Assembly: GCF_014648655.1 (NCBI RefSeq)
Contig: NZ_BMRN01000011.1
Coordinates: 124,001 to 188,000 of the forward strand
From: Streptomyces atratus
GTDB taxonomy: Bacteria > Actinomycetota > Actinomycetes > Streptomycetales > Streptomycetaceae
Reading direction: 5' to 3'
DNA length: 64,000 bases
Below the pieces are notes generated by a model. It saw nothing but the letters and a program-made list of their open reading frames with translations. It had not been told where the DNA came from and made no database searches. Both the position numbers and the translations under genes were made by a program. This document shows, one piece after another, positions 23,370-32,605 of the stretch (its first letter is position 1; each line of letters opens with the position of its first letter).

Positions 23370-24745
23370 CACAGGGCACGGACGCGGACACGGCCACAGA
23401 CAGGGCCACCGCACTCGCACCCGCGCTGGACACCGACGCACTGCTCGACGACCCCGGCATCCGGATCGTCGTGTGCTGCGGTTCGGGCGGGGTCGGCAAG
23501 ACCACGACCGCCGCGGCGCTGGGTGTACGGGCGGCCGAGCGCGGCCGTAAGGTCGTCGTCCTCACCATCGACCCGGCGCGCAGGCTCGCCCAGTCCATGG
23601 GCATCGACTCCCTGGACAACATCCCGCGCCGGGTGTCGGGCATCGACGGCGAGAGCGCCGGGGAACTGCACGCCATGATGCTCGACATGAAGCGGACGTT
23701 CGACGAGATCGTCGAGGCGCACGCGGACGGCGAACGGGCCCGCGCGATCCTGGAGAACCCCTTCTACCAGTCCCTGTCGGCCGGTTTCGCGGGCACCCAG
23801 GAGTACATGGCGATGGAGAAGCTCGGGCAGCTGCGCGCGCGCAACGCGTGGGACCTGATCATCGTCGACACCCCGCCGTCGCGCTCCGCGCTGGACTTCC
23901 TGGACGCACCGAAGCGGCTCGGTTCGTTCCTGGACGGAAGGTTCATCAAGCTGCTGATGGCCCCGGCGAAGATGGGCGGCCGGGCAGGGATGAAGTTCCT
24001 CAATGTGGGCATGTCGATGATGACCGGCACCCTCGGCAAGTTGCTCGGCGGTCAGTTCCTGCGCGACGTACAGACCTTCGTGGCGGCGATGGACACCATG
24101 TTCGGCGGCTTCCGCACCCGGGCCGATGCCACGTACAAACTGCTGCAGGCGCCCGGTACGGCGTTCCTCGTCGTCGCGACACCGGAGCGGGACGCGCTGC
24201 GCGAGGCGGCGTACTTCGTGGAACGGCTGGCCGCGGAGGAAATGCCGCTGGCCGGCCTGGTGCTCAACCGTGTCCATGGCAGCGACGCCGCCCGGCTCTC
24301 TGCCGAGCTCGCACTTGCGGCCGCAGAAAATCTTGACGGGGTCGGCATTGTGGATCAGACGGCCGGGAAGGCTGGACTTCGTGACCCGGCCGACTGGTCG
24401 GTCGTCTCTCCCGAAGCCGTTGCCGATCCCGATCCTTCCGAGCACGAGGACACCGAAGACCGCGAGCCAGATCCCGAACCGGCTCCCGAAGTCGCAACCA
24501 GGACCGAGACCGTGACCGAGGACGCTTCCGTCGAGCAGCTGACCGCAGGTCTGTTGCGGCTGCACGCGGAACGGATGCAGGTGGTCGCGCGTGAACAGCG
24601 CACACGCGACCGCTTCACCGCACTGCACCCCGAGGTCGCCGTGACCCAAGTGGCCGCGCTGCCCGGTGACGTACATGACCTCGCGGGGCTTCGGGCCATC
24701 GGGCACCGGCTCGCGACCGGTTCCACCCCGGCCGGAGCTGCGTAG
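23366..24745 (+). CDS. ArsA/Get3-family ATPase, second of a pair
   Basis: A 459-residue ATPase with Walker A GSGGVGKTT near residue 36, the P-loop neighbour TIDPARRLAQ that is characteristic of ArsA/Get3 proteins and LIIVDTPPSRSALDFLDAP as the Walker B region. A variable acidic Pro/Glu-rich linker (about 350-385) precedes a short C-terminal helical part. Get3-like proteins are known to handle tail-anchored or other client proteins; the actinobacterial client is unknown. It is coupled to the preceding ATPase and convergent with wblA, with only 13 bases between stops. Confidence 0.87.
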   Translation: MTQGTDADTATDRATALAPALDTDALLDDPGIRIVVCCGSGGVGKTTTAAALGVRAAERGRKVVVLTIDPARRLAQSMGIDSLDNIPRRVSGIDGESAGELHAMMLDMKRTFDEIVEAHADGERARAILENPFYQSLSAGFAGTQEYMAMEKLGQLRARNAWDLIIVDTPPSRSALDFLDAPKRLGSFLDGRFIKLLMAPAKMGGRAGMKFLNVGMSMMTGTLGKLLGGQFLRDVQTFVAAMDTMFGGFRTRADATYKLLQAPGTAFLVVATPERDALREAAYFVERLAAEEMPLAGLVLNRVHGSDAARLSAELALAAAENLDGVGIVDQTAGKAGLRDPADWSVVSPEAVADPDPSEHEDTEDREPDPEPAPEVATRTETVTEDASVEQLTAGLLRLHAERMQVVAREQRTRDRFTALHPEVAVTQVAALPGDVHDLAGLRAIGHRLATGSTPAGAA

Positions 24746-24758
24746 CCGCACGTCCGCT

Positions 24759-25109
24759 CTACCCCACCGCGGCGTACCTCTCGTGCAGTTCGTCGTCGTC
24801 CAGCCCGATCGCCACGGGCAGGATGCCCGTGGACTGCTCGTACTCGCTGCGTGCGGTCTCCAGCAGCCGGCGCCAGGACGTGACGGTGGGCCGCCTGCGC
24901 AGCAGTGCGCGACGCTCCCGCTCCGTCATTCCGCCCCACACGCCGAATTCGACGCGATTGTCCAGCGCATCGGCCAGGCACTCGGTCCGCACCGGGCATC
25001 CGGTGCACACCGCCTTGGCCCTGTTCTGCGCTGCCCCTTGTACGAACAGTTCATCCGGATCGGTAGTGCGGCAGGCTGCCTGCGCACTCCAGTCGGTTAC
25101 CCAGCCCAT
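24759..25109 (-). CDS. wblA: WblA, WhiB-like iron-sulfur regulator
   Basis: A 116-residue WhiB-like protein. The four cluster-binding cysteines are C13, C35, C38 and C44 (CX2CX5C core), followed by the GVWGG turn at 56-60 and a basic region TERERRALLRRR. WblA is a pleiotropic developmental regulator in Streptomyces that represses antibiotic production and is needed for normal sporulation. The ATG at 25109 matches the usual start; an in-frame start at 25166 would add 19 residues. The neighbourhood (ArsA-like pair and PBP) supports orthology with wblA instead of another wbl gene. Confidence 0.93.
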   Translation of the reverse strand: MGWVTDWSAQAACRTTDPDELFVQGAAQNRAKAVCTGCPVRTECLADALDNRVEFGVWGGMTERERRALLRRRPTVTSWRRLLETARSEYEQSTGILPVAIGLDDDELHERYAAVG

Positions 25110-25495
25110 CACGGCGCCGTCCTCTCCCGAATCGAGGCTCCCCCACGGCGGCAGCGGCATATTCACCGCTGCCAGTTGAGGACGTTACGGAAGGCGGCGA
25201 CAGCACAACACCCCCTTCGGGCCCAATCTTGAATGGCCCGAACGGACTATGCGTATGCGGCAGATCACCCAGGGGAGTGAGGTGAGGACATAACTGAATG
25301 CCCCAGCAGAATCAGGACAGTTCACCTGGATCACAACGGACGTTCGATGACACAGGGGGAGAATTCGGGAGTGCCTGAACGCGTGGCCGGATCGCGCACG
25401 GGGGTTGATACGCAACGGGACTGCTGTGACAGTTAGGAGCAGCTTAGGCCAATGCATATACGCGTGTCCGGCGAATGAGAACGTAGGCTGCCCCC
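25110..25495. promoter_or_regulatory. Long divergent control region of wblA and the PBP gene
   Basis: The 386 bases between wblA and the divergent PBP gene are unusually long for this window. wblA is known to have complex developmental control, so the length fits several regulator sites, but I could not assign any with confidence. An 8-bp inverted repeat (25216-25223 with 25235-25242) would form a hairpin in the wblA leader about 110 bases upstream of the start. Confidence 0.5.
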
Positions 25496-27769
25496 ATGCC
25501 AAAGAACCGCTCGGGCGGGGGTCTCACCGCGACCCAGCAGGCCGCCAAGTTTCTCGGTGTCGCCGCACTCTCCGGAGTCGTGCTCGCGGGCATCGCGCTG
25601 CCGGCCGCCGGAGCACTGGGCCTCGCCACCAAGGGGACAGTCGAGGGATTCGACGAGATCCCGGCCAATCTCCGTACTCCACCACTGAGCCAGCGCACCA
25701 CGATCCTGGACAGCAAGGGCGGAATGATCGCCTCCGTCTATTCGCGCGACCGCACGGTGGTCGAGCTGAAGGACATCTCGCCGTACATGCAGAAGGCGAT
25801 AGTGGCGATCGAGGACGCCCGCTTCTACGAGCACGGGGCGATCGACCTCAAGGGCATCCTGCGCGCGCTGAACCGCAATGTGCAGGAGGGCGGGACCGCG
25901 CAGGGCGCCTCGACCCTCACCCAGCAGTACGTGAAGAACGTCTTCGTCGAGGAGGCCGGCGACGACCCGGACAAGGTCGCGCAGGCCACTCAGCAGACCA
26001 TGGGCCGCAAGATCCAGGAGCTGAAGTACGCGATCCAGGTCGAGGAGAACCTCGGCAAGAAGCGCATCCTGACGAACTACCTGAACATCACCTTCTTCGG
26101 GCAGCAGGCGTACGGCGTCGAGGCCGCCTCGCAGCGCTACTTCTCCAAGCACGCGAAGGACCTGACGCTGGAGGAGTCCGCGCTGCTGGCCGGCATCGTG
26201 CAGTCGCCGAGCCGCTACGACCCGGTCAACGACACCGCCGAGGCGACCAAGCGCCGCAACACCGTGCTCCAGCGCATGGCCGACGTCGGTGACATCTCGC
26301 AGGCCGAGGCCGACAAGGCGAAGTCGAACCCGATCAAGCTGAAGGTCAAGAAGCCGCAGAACGGCTGCATCACGGCCGTCAGCGGAGCCGGTTTCTTCTG
26401 CGACTACGTACGCCAGGTCTTTCTCTCCGACCCGGTCTTCGGCAAGACCAAGGAGGACCGGGCCAAGATCTGGAACCGGGGCGGTCTGACAGTCCGGACG
26501 ACGCTCGACCCGCAGTCCCAGCAGTCGGTGCAGAGCTCGATCAAGAGCCACGTCTACAAGTCGGACAAGGTCGCGACGGCTGTGACGCTGGTCCAGCCGG
26601 GCACCGGCAAGATCATGGGAATGGGCCAGTCCAAGCCGTACGGCTTCGGGTCCAACGAGACCCAGTACAACTACTCGGTCAACAAGAGCATGGGCGGCTC
26701 GAACTACGGCTTCCCGACCGGTTCGACGTTCAAGCCGTTCCTTGCCGCCGCGGCGATAGAGGGCGGCAAGCCGGCCACGCAGTCCTATCCCTCCCCGTAC
26801 GAGATGGACTACCCGGACACGGTGCAGTCCTGCGGGAAGCCGTGGGTCAACGACGGCGTGCCGAAGTATCACCTGGAGAACGAGAACGAGTCCGAGAAGG
26901 GGCCGTACCCGCTGAAGGTGGCGATGGAGAAGTCCGTCAACACCTACTTCGTGCAGATGCTCCAGGACATCGGCATGTGTCCCGTCTCGAAGATGACCGA
27001 CAAGCTGGGCATAGTGCAGGGCGACGGCACCAAGCTGCCGCAGAACCCGTCCACACTGACCCTCGGTTCCAATGGCCTGTCGCCGCTGACGATGGCCAGT
27101 GCCTACGCCGCCTTCGCCAACCGCGGTGCGTACTGCACACCGATCGCCATCGAGTCGGTGAAGACGGCGGACGGCACCTCGCTGCCCATACCGAAGACCA
27201 CCTGCTCGCAGGCGATGTCGCAGACCACGGCGGACACCATCAACACCCTGCTGCGCGGCGTGGTCGACTCCGGTACCGGTCAGGAGGCCGGCCTCCAGAG
27301 CCGCGACAACGCGGGCAAGACCGGTACGACCGACGCCCGTAAGAACGCCTGGTTCGTCGGCTACACGCCGAACATGTCCGGCGCGGTCTGGGTCGGCAGC
27401 CCGTCCCAGAGCGTCGAGATGGAGCGCATCACCATCGGCGGCGTGTACCAGGACAAGGTGTACGGCGGACAGGTCCCCGGACCGATCTGGCGTGACGCGA
27501 TGACGGGCGCCCTCAATGGAGTAACCGCCCCCGCCTTCAACACCGTCAACATCCCGGACCCGCCGGAGCGGCACGGCGATGGCGAGGACCGTGGCGAGGA
27601 CCGTGGCAATGACGAGGACCATGGCAGGCCGGGTCCCGGGGGCAACAAGCCCGGCAAGAAGCCCGGGGACAAGAATCCGTTCCCCGGCATGAGCATCCCG
27701 CCGGACCTGATCGGCGGGAACACCGGCGGCCGCGACGGTCAGACCGACGGCGGTGCGCAGGGTCCCTGA
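25496..27769 (+). CDS. Class A penicillin-binding protein (transglycosylase/transpeptidase)
   Basis: The 757-residue bifunctional cell-wall synthase has one N-terminal membrane anchor (about 15-45). The glycosyltransferase domain follows with the catalytic EDARFYEHG motif near residue 105 and GASTLTQQ. The transpeptidase domain has the three penicillin-binding motifs: STFK near residue 408, SVN near 480 and KTGTT near 605. The C-terminal about 70 residues are a Gly/Asp/Pro/Lys-rich tail with GEDR-type repeats, likely disordered in the wall. It is divergent from wblA and ends at a strong terminator. Confidence 0.95.
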   Translation: MPKNRSGGGLTATQQAAKFLGVAALSGVVLAGIALPAAGALGLATKGTVEGFDEIPANLRTPPLSQRTTILDSKGGMIASVYSRDRTVVELKDISPYMQKAIVAIEDARFYEHGAIDLKGILRALNRNVQEGGTAQGASTLTQQYVKNVFVEEAGDDPDKVAQATQQTMGRKIQELKYAIQVEENLGKKRILTNYLNITFFGQQAYGVEAASQRYFSKHAKDLTLEESALLAGIVQSPSRYDPVNDTAEATKRRNTVLQRMADVGDISQAEADKAKSNPIKLKVKKPQNGCITAVSGAGFFCDYVRQVFLSDPVFGKTKEDRAKIWNRGGLTVRTTLDPQSQQSVQSSIKSHVYKSDKVATAVTLVQPGTGKIMGMGQSKPYGFGSNETQYNYSVNKSMGGSNYGFPTGSTFKPFLAAAAIEGGKPATQSYPSPYEMDYPDTVQSCGKPWVNDGVPKYHLENENESEKGPYPLKVAMEKSVNTYFVQMLQDIGMCPVSKMTDKLGIVQGDGTKLPQNPSTLTLGSNGLSPLTMASAYAAFANRGAYCTPIAIESVKTADGTSLPIPKTTCSQAMSQTTADTINTLLRGVVDSGTGQEAGLQSRDNAGKTGTTDARKNAWFVGYTPNMSGAVWVGSPSQSVEMERITIGGVYQDKVYGGQVPGPIWRDAMTGALNGVTAPAFNTVNIPDPPERHGDGEDRGEDRGNDEDHGRPGPGGNKPGKKPGDKNPFPGMSIPPDLIGGNTGGRDGQTDGGAQGP

Positions 27770-27793
27770 CCCGTACGGTTCACGCACATGAAG

Positions 27794-27833
27794 GTGGGGC
27801 GCCCCGGATCGATCCCGATCCGGGGCGCCCCAC
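27794..27833. terminator. Bidirectional terminator between PBP and YqeY genes
   Basis: A 17-bp perfect inverted repeat (27794-27810 with 27817-27833) around a 6-base loop lies between the convergent genes, 25 bases after the PBP stop and 34 bases from the YqeY stop. Confidence 0.9.
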
Positions 27834-27866
27834 TTCGTACATCCCTGTCCCGTACGTCGCGCGGCC

Positions 27867-28331
27867 TCAGCCCGCCAGGAGCTTCTTCACCGCGGCAGCC
27901 ACCCGGCCGCCGTCCGCGCGCCCCGCGACCTTCGGGTTCACGATCTTCATGACGGCGCCCATCGCCCGCGGCCCCTCGGCCCCGGCGGCCTTCGCCTCCT
28001 CGACGGCGGACGCCACGATCGCACCCAGCTCGTCGTCGCTCAGCTGCTTCGGCAGGTATGCGTCGAGCAGCTCGCCCTCCGCCTTCTCGCGCTCGGCCTG
28101 CTCGGTCCGGCCGCCCTGGGCGAAGGCCTCGGCCGCCTCGCGGCGCTTCTTCGCCTCCTTGGCGATCACCTTCTGCACCTCGTCGTCGGAGAGCTCGCGC
28201 GCCGTCTTGCCGCTGACCTCCTCCTTCGTGATGGCGGTGAGGGTCAGCCGGAGCGTGGACGAGGTCAGCTCGTCACGCGCCTTCATGGCCGTGGTGAGAT
28301 CTTCCTTGAGCTTGGACTTGAGCGTGGTCAT
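27867..28331 (-). CDS. GatB/YqeY domain protein
   Basis: A 154-residue protein consisting of a YqeY domain: charged N-terminal helices, the KEEVSGKTARELSDDEV stretch and a C-terminal GRADGGRVAAAVKKLL motif shared with the tail domain of GatB. In GatB this part binds tRNA; free YqeY proteins are thought to have a tRNA-related role that is not settled. The ATG at 28331 is chosen since the 27 residues upstream look unrelated. It is divergent from the metallophosphoesterase gene. Confidence 0.9.
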   Translation of the reverse strand: MTTLKSKLKEDLTTAMKARDELTSSTLRLTLTAITKEEVSGKTARELSDDEVQKVIAKEAKKRREAAEAFAQGGRTEQAEREKAEGELLDAYLPKQLSDDELGAIVASAVEEAKAAGAEGPRAMGAVMKIVNPKVAGRADGGRVAAAVKKLLAG

Positions 28332-28410
28332 GTGCTGATTGTGGCAGGTACGGGCCGCCCACCGCCCGCCGGTTTTCTTCCCGCCGCACCGTGTCTGCGA
28401 CGATGGACAC

Positions 28411-29349
28411 ATGCGCGCACGCTACGGAGTACCCCTGAAAGTCACGGCAGTCGGCGCAGCGGTCGGCGCTGTCGGCCTCGCCTACGCCGCCGGATTCGAG
28501 GCCCGCTCGTTCCGCCTGCGACGGGTTACCATCCCCGTACTCCCGTACGGGGCACGACCGTTGCGCGTACTCCAGGTCTCCGACATCCACATGGTGAGCG
28601 GCCAGCGCAAGAAGCGCGCCTGGCTGCAGTCGCTGGCCGGGCTGCGCCCGGACTTCGTCGTGAACACCGGCGACAACCTCTCGGACCCCGAGGCCGTACC
28701 CGAGCTGCTCGACGCGCTCGGTCCGCTGATGCAGTTCCCGGGTGTGTACGTCTTCGGCTCCAACGACTACTACGGCCCCAAGCTCCGCAACCCTGCCCGC
28801 TACCTCTTCGAGAAGGCCCAGGGCAAGCACGGCCTCAACGGGAACGCCCCCGCGGTCGGCGTCGTCCACAACCCGTGGGAACCGATGCGCGACGCCTTCG
28901 ACGAGGCGGGCTGGCTGGGCCTGTCCAACACCCGCGGCCGCCTCAAGGTCGACGGCCTGGAGATCGCCTTCACCGGCCTGGACGACCCGCACATCAAGCG
29001 CGACCGCTACGCGGAGGTGGCGGGCGGCCCCGAGACGGGCGCCGACCTCTCCATCGGCGTGGTCCACGCCCCCTACCTGCGCTCCCTGGATGCCTTCACT
29101 GCGGAGGGCTACCCCCTGATCCTGGCCGGTCACACCCACGGCGGCCAGCTCTGCATCCCCTTCTACGGTGCCCTGGTCACCAACTGCGACCTGGACACGG
29201 ACCGGGTCAAGGGCCTCTCCACCCACTCCGTCGAGGACCATCGCGCCTACCTCCACGTCTCCGCAGGCTGCGGCACCAACCGCTACACCCCGGTCCGCTT
29301 CGCCTGCCCGCCCGAGGCGACCCTGCTGACCCTGACGCCCCGGGACTGA
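28411..29349 (+). CDS. Calcineurin-like metallophosphoesterase, membrane-anchored
   Basis: A 312-residue phosphoesterase with an N-terminal hydrophobic segment (about 9-27) and the metal motifs in order: SDIHM near residue 60, NTGDN near 86, GSNDYY (in place of the usual GNHD) near 115 and GHTHGGQ near 245. This is the YkuE/YaeI-like branch, whose members act on membrane or wall phosphoesters such as UDP-diacylglucosamine. GSND instead of GNHD is the normal variant in many of these. The ATG at 28411 starts just before the hydrophobic segment; the 24 upstream residues lack character. Confidence 0.88.
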   Translation: MRARYGVPLKVTAVGAAVGAVGLAYAAGFEARSFRLRRVTIPVLPYGARPLRVLQVSDIHMVSGQRKKRAWLQSLAGLRPDFVVNTGDNLSDPEAVPELLDALGPLMQFPGVYVFGSNDYYGPKLRNPARYLFEKAQGKHGLNGNAPAVGVVHNPWEPMRDAFDEAGWLGLSNTRGRLKVDGLEIAFTGLDDPHIKRDRYAEVAGGPETGADLSIGVVHAPYLRSLDAFTAEGYPLILAGHTHGGQLCIPFYGALVTNCDLDTDRVKGLSTHSVEDHRAYLHVSAGCGTNRYTPVRFACPPEATLLTLTPRD

Positions 29350-29424
29350 GCACCCACGACCCTCGCGCCCTCAGCAGCGCATAAACCGGATTTCGTCTGA
29401 GGGCGCGGGTGGGCTAAAGTAATC

Positions 29425-29523
<99 letters not shown>

Positions 29524-29540
29524 CAGATGAAACACCAGGT

Positions 29541-29575
29541 CAGGGGCCTGATTCATTTTATGGATCAGGCCCCTG
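29541..29575 (+). terminator. Terminator after tRNA-Pro
   Basis: Arms 29541-29552 and 29564-29575 form a 12-bp perfect stem with an 11-base AT-rich loop just after the tRNA. Confidence 0.85.
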
Positions 29576-29882
29576 AGTGGTTTCTGGAGATCGCTTGAGA
29601 AATCCGGGAGAAGGCCCTGGCCGTGGCCTCCCCGAGGACAGCCTGCGGTCACCTGCGAAGTGCGGCGCTTGAAGGCAGCTGTACGTATGCCATCGCGAAG
29701 CCAGTTGCCGCGTTCACCAACGACCGAGTGTCAACTCAGCGACCAGCAGGCCAGTGCGCTGCCGGCCTCGGCCATGGCGCGGCCACGACAAGCCAGGCGT
29801 TGCCGTGGCCGCCGGGTTTCAGGAGGTCCACCGCTGCCGCCGCGGCAGCGGGCCGCCGCACGGGCAGCAGACACGGCGGTCA
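29576..29882. other. Gene-free stretch between tRNA-Pro and the MMPL gene
   Basis: About 300 bases with no frame showing good codon bias or a ribosome binding site. It may be degenerate DNA at the edge of the accessory segment. I looked for a copy of the tRNA 3' end as an attachment-site repeat and saw none in the window. Confidence 0.4.
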
Positions 29883-29915
29883 CCCGTTCAACGCCGACGA
29901 CCGGCGTTGAACGGG
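29883..29915 (-). terminator. Terminator hairpin overlapping the MMPL stop codon
   Basis: Arms 29883-29896 and 29902-29915 are a 14-bp perfect inverted repeat with a 5-base loop. The TGA of the MMPL gene (29890-29888) lies inside one arm, so the last eight or nine codons also encode the hairpin. Confidence 0.75.
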
Positions 29916-32203
29916 CTGAGCCTGCCGCACCCTCGGCCGCCGCCAGCGATCGAGCCGGTCCTGCGGCTCCAGGCCCGCTCTCCGAGCAGGGACATCGCGG
30001 CAGGCAGCAGCACGCCACGTACAACGGTGGCGTCGATGAGGATGGCCAGTGCCATGCCGAGGCCCAGCATCTTGTACTCGATGGCGGACAAGGTCATGAA
30101 GACCGTGAAGACACCGGTCATGATGAGCGCCGCACTACTGACGACGCCCGCACTGGCCGCTATGCCTCCGACGACCGCCTCACGCGGCTCCGTGCCCGCG
30201 AGCCAACGTTCCCTGATCCGGCTGAGGATGAAGATGTGGTAGTCCATGCTCAGGCCGAACAGGATGATGAACATGAACAGCGGTAGCCAGCTCACCACTC
30301 CCCCGTAGGAGTTGAACCCCAGGAGCGACTCCAGGTTGCCGTCCTGGAAGACCAGGGTCAACACCCCGTAAGCAGCGCCGATGGACAGCAGATTGAGCAG
30401 GATCGAAGCCGGCGGGATGGTCCATGACCGGAACGTCACCGCGAGCAGGAGGAACGCGAGGCCGAGGATGAACGCGAAGACGATCGGGGTCCGGCTGTTC
30501 ACCTGCTTCGCGAAGTCGTGCGGCATGGCGGTCCTGCCCGCAACCGCGTAGTCGACACCCCGCACCGTGCCGAGAGTCGAGGGGAGAACCTGGTCGCGCA
30601 GGGTCGCCAGGGCCCGATTCGCAACGGGATCGGTGACGGCGCCCTCCAGCGGCACGCGTACCACCATCGCGTCGCCGACCGGCACGACCGTGATCGGTTC
30701 CCGCAGCGCACCGTGGCCGACGGCGGCCTGCTCGTGGAGCCCGTCGATCGCCTCTCGTACCTCGGGGGTGTCGGCCGACGTACCGTCTGCACGGTCGAAG
30801 ACCACCCGGGCCGCGGTCGCGGACCCCGGGAACTCCTGCTGCATGGCGGTCGCGGCGTCCACCGCGGTCGAGACACCGGGCGGCAGGCTGGCGGTCACTG
30901 CGGCGTCCTGCAACCGGATCCCGAGCGCGGGCAGCGTCATGAGCAGCAGGGCCACGGCTGCCGTAGCGCCGGCCGCCACGGGCCGGCGTACGACCGCCCG
31001 TGCCACCCGCCTCCAGAGGTGCGACTCCTTCGCCGCGATCCTGCGGCGGCCGAGCCAAGGGATACGAGCCTTGTCGACCCGGTCGCCGAGTGCGGCGAGC
31101 AGCGCGGGCAGGACCGTCACGGAGCCGAGCACCGCGAGGCCGACCACCAGGACGGTGCCTGCGGTCAGGCCCTTGAAGACATCCACACCGGTGAACAGCA
31201 GGCCGGTCATGCAGACCATCACGGTCAGGCCGGACGCCACGACGGCATGGCCCGAGGTGCGTGCCGTTATCCGCAGCGCCTCCCGCACGTCGTGCCCGGC
31301 GGCCCGTTCCTCCCGCACCCGACGTAGGTAGAACAGCGAGTAGTCGATGCCGACAGCCATGCCGATCAGCAACACGATGGCGGAAGCGGCGCTGTTGAAC
31401 GGTACCCACTGGCTGACGAGTTGCAGCAGCCCGAACGCGGCCGCCACGGTGGTCGCCGACAGCAGCAGTGGGATGCCGGCGGCGATGAGAGAGCCGAAGG
31501 CGACGAGCAGGATCAGGAGCGTCAGCGGTAGAGAGGTCGTCTCGGCGCGCTTGAGGTCGTCCTTGATTCCGTCGTTGACCGCCTCGGAGAGGCTGTGGTC
31601 GCCCGCCTGGGCGAACCGTACCCGCGGATGGCTCTCCTGCACCTGCTTCACGGCCTTCACCGCAGCCGTGTAGTGGGCCTTGAACTGTCCCTCGTTGCCT
31701 GCCACTTCGAAGGTGATCAGACCGGAGCGGCCGTCCTGTGACACCCAGCGCTCACCGTGCGCCACCAGCGGGGAACCGACATCGCGCACCGCGCCCGGTG
31801 TCCGGCGCAGCTCGGCCACCAAATCCCCCGCGGCCTCGCGCAGTTCGGGGTCGTCCACGAACCGGTGGTCGCCGCCGGCGTCACGCGACTGGATCAGCAC
31901 GTTCTCCCGGATGGAGTCGCCGCTGCCCTGCGCCTGCACCATCTGCTGGGCACGGCCTGCCTCTCCGGGATCGACCGAGCGGGCGCCGTCCCCCGTCGCA
32001 AGTGCGCTGGACAGTAAGGCGACCACGACGAGTGCGAGCCACCCGGCGATCACCAGGGCGCGGTGCCGGGTGGACCAGCCCGCGACAGCCGCTATCACGC
32101 CGGGACGGTCGGGCCCGGCCGTATCGGAGCGGGGCGGTAAGCCCCCTGCGCCCGTATCGGGGCCGTCGGGCGGGCGGGGGGCGGACTTGCTCCTGGGCAG
32201 CAT
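29888..32203 (-). CDS. MMPL/RND-family membrane transporter
   Basis: A 771-residue transporter with the duplicated MMPL layout: one membrane helix, a periplasmic domain and a bundle of five or six helices, each repeated. The conserved proton-relay Asp-Tyr pairs are visible as GIDYSLFYLRR in the first half and SMDYHIFILSRIRE in the second. MMPL proteins export lipids, siderophores or drugs; the substrate here is unknown. The gene lies downstream of the ArsR/small membrane protein pair on the same strand but a hairpin at 32278-32311 separates them, so it is either independently transcribed or reached by read-through. Confidence 0.88.
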   Translation of the reverse strand: MLPRSKSAPRPPDGPDTGAGGLPPRSDTAGPDRPGVIAAVAGWSTRHRALVIAGWLALVVVALLSSALATGDGARSVDPGEAGRAQQMVQAQGSGDSIRENVLIQSRDAGGDHRFVDDPELREAAGDLVAELRRTPGAVRDVGSPLVAHGERWVSQDGRSGLITFEVAGNEGQFKAHYTAAVKAVKQVQESHPRVRFAQAGDHSLSEAVNDGIKDDLKRAETTSLPLTLLILLVAFGSLIAAGIPLLLSATTVAAAFGLLQLVSQWVPFNSAASAIVLLIGMAVGIDYSLFYLRRVREERAAGHDVREALRITARTSGHAVVASGLTVMVCMTGLLFTGVDVFKGLTAGTVLVVGLAVLGSVTVLPALLAALGDRVDKARIPWLGRRRIAAKESHLWRRVARAVVRRPVAAGATAAVALLLMTLPALGIRLQDAAVTASLPPGVSTAVDAATAMQQEFPGSATAARVVFDRADGTSADTPEVREAIDGLHEQAAVGHGALREPITVVPVGDAMVVRVPLEGAVTDPVANRALATLRDQVLPSTLGTVRGVDYAVAGRTAMPHDFAKQVNSRTPIVFAFILGLAFLLLAVTFRSWTIPPASILLNLLSIGAAYGVLTLVFQDGNLESLLGFNSYGGVVSWLPLFMFIILFGLSMDYHIFILSRIRERWLAGTEPREAVVGGIAASAGVVSSAALIMTGVFTVFMTLSAIEYKMLGLGMALAILIDATVVRGVLLPAAMSLLGERAWSRRTGSIAGGGRGCGRLSPFNAGRRR

Positions 32204-32277
32204 GAGCTGCTCTCCTCTTCATTGGTGGGGTGTTCCTGCGCAAACTCGCCTGCGGCGAGGTGGTTCGTCTCTCCATG

Positions 32278-32311
32278 CCTGGGCCGTCGAGTTGCCGCTC
32301 GACGGCCCAGG
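32278..32311 (-). terminator. Terminator between the small membrane protein and MMPL genes
   Basis: A 14-bp perfect inverted repeat (32278-32291 with 32298-32311, loop of 6) begins 25 bases after the stop of the small membrane protein gene. Confidence 0.8.
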
Positions 32312-32335
32312 GCTCTGTCGGAGCCCCCGCGCGGG

Positions 32336-32605
32336 TTACTCGACGTCCTTGAGGACCCGCTCGATCGAGTCCGTACGGCTCTGCAGTTCGGAGACCTGGC
32401 CACCGATCTCGGCCAGTTGTCGCTCGATGTTCTGCTGCCCGGTGACAGCGGCTTCGGCGAGCTTCTTGTACTCGCTCTCGCGCGCCAGCTGAGCCTTGGC
32501 CCGCAAGCTGATGGCGCCCTGCCAGATGATCGTGACAACCACGGCGATGAGCAGGACGAAGATGCCGATGGTTCCGATGACTTCCTGCCACTCGTGATCG
32601 TTCAT
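32336..32605 (-). CDS. Small membrane protein with coiled-coil tail
   Basis: An 89-residue protein with a single membrane segment (about 8-30), a basic stretch and a C-terminal heptad-rich helix (about 55-88) likely to form a coiled coil. I do not recognise a named family. The ATG at 32605 overlaps the TGA of the ArsR-type regulator gene (ATGA), so it is translated together with the regulator. A membrane/coiled-coil partner for a regulator or for the nearby MMPL pump is possible, but this is only suggested by position. Confidence 0.75.
   Translation of the reverse strand: MNDHEWQEVIGTIGIFVLLIAVVVTIIWQGAISLRAKAQLARESEYKKLAEAAVTGQQNIERQLAEIGGQVSELQSRTDSIERVLKDVE

Noticed and set aside
22371..24745. 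Arsenic resistance operon
   Set aside because: The ATPases are ArsA-like but lack the metal-binding cysteines and no arsB, arsC or arsR gene is beside them.
25230..25330. BldD-type boxes upstream of wblA
   Set aside because: AGTGA and TCACC half-sites occur, but in the wrong order and spacing for the known consensus.
25433..27787. 784-codon open frame antisense to the PBP gene
   Set aside because: It has no domain and no start signal, while the plus strand encodes a complete class A PBP.
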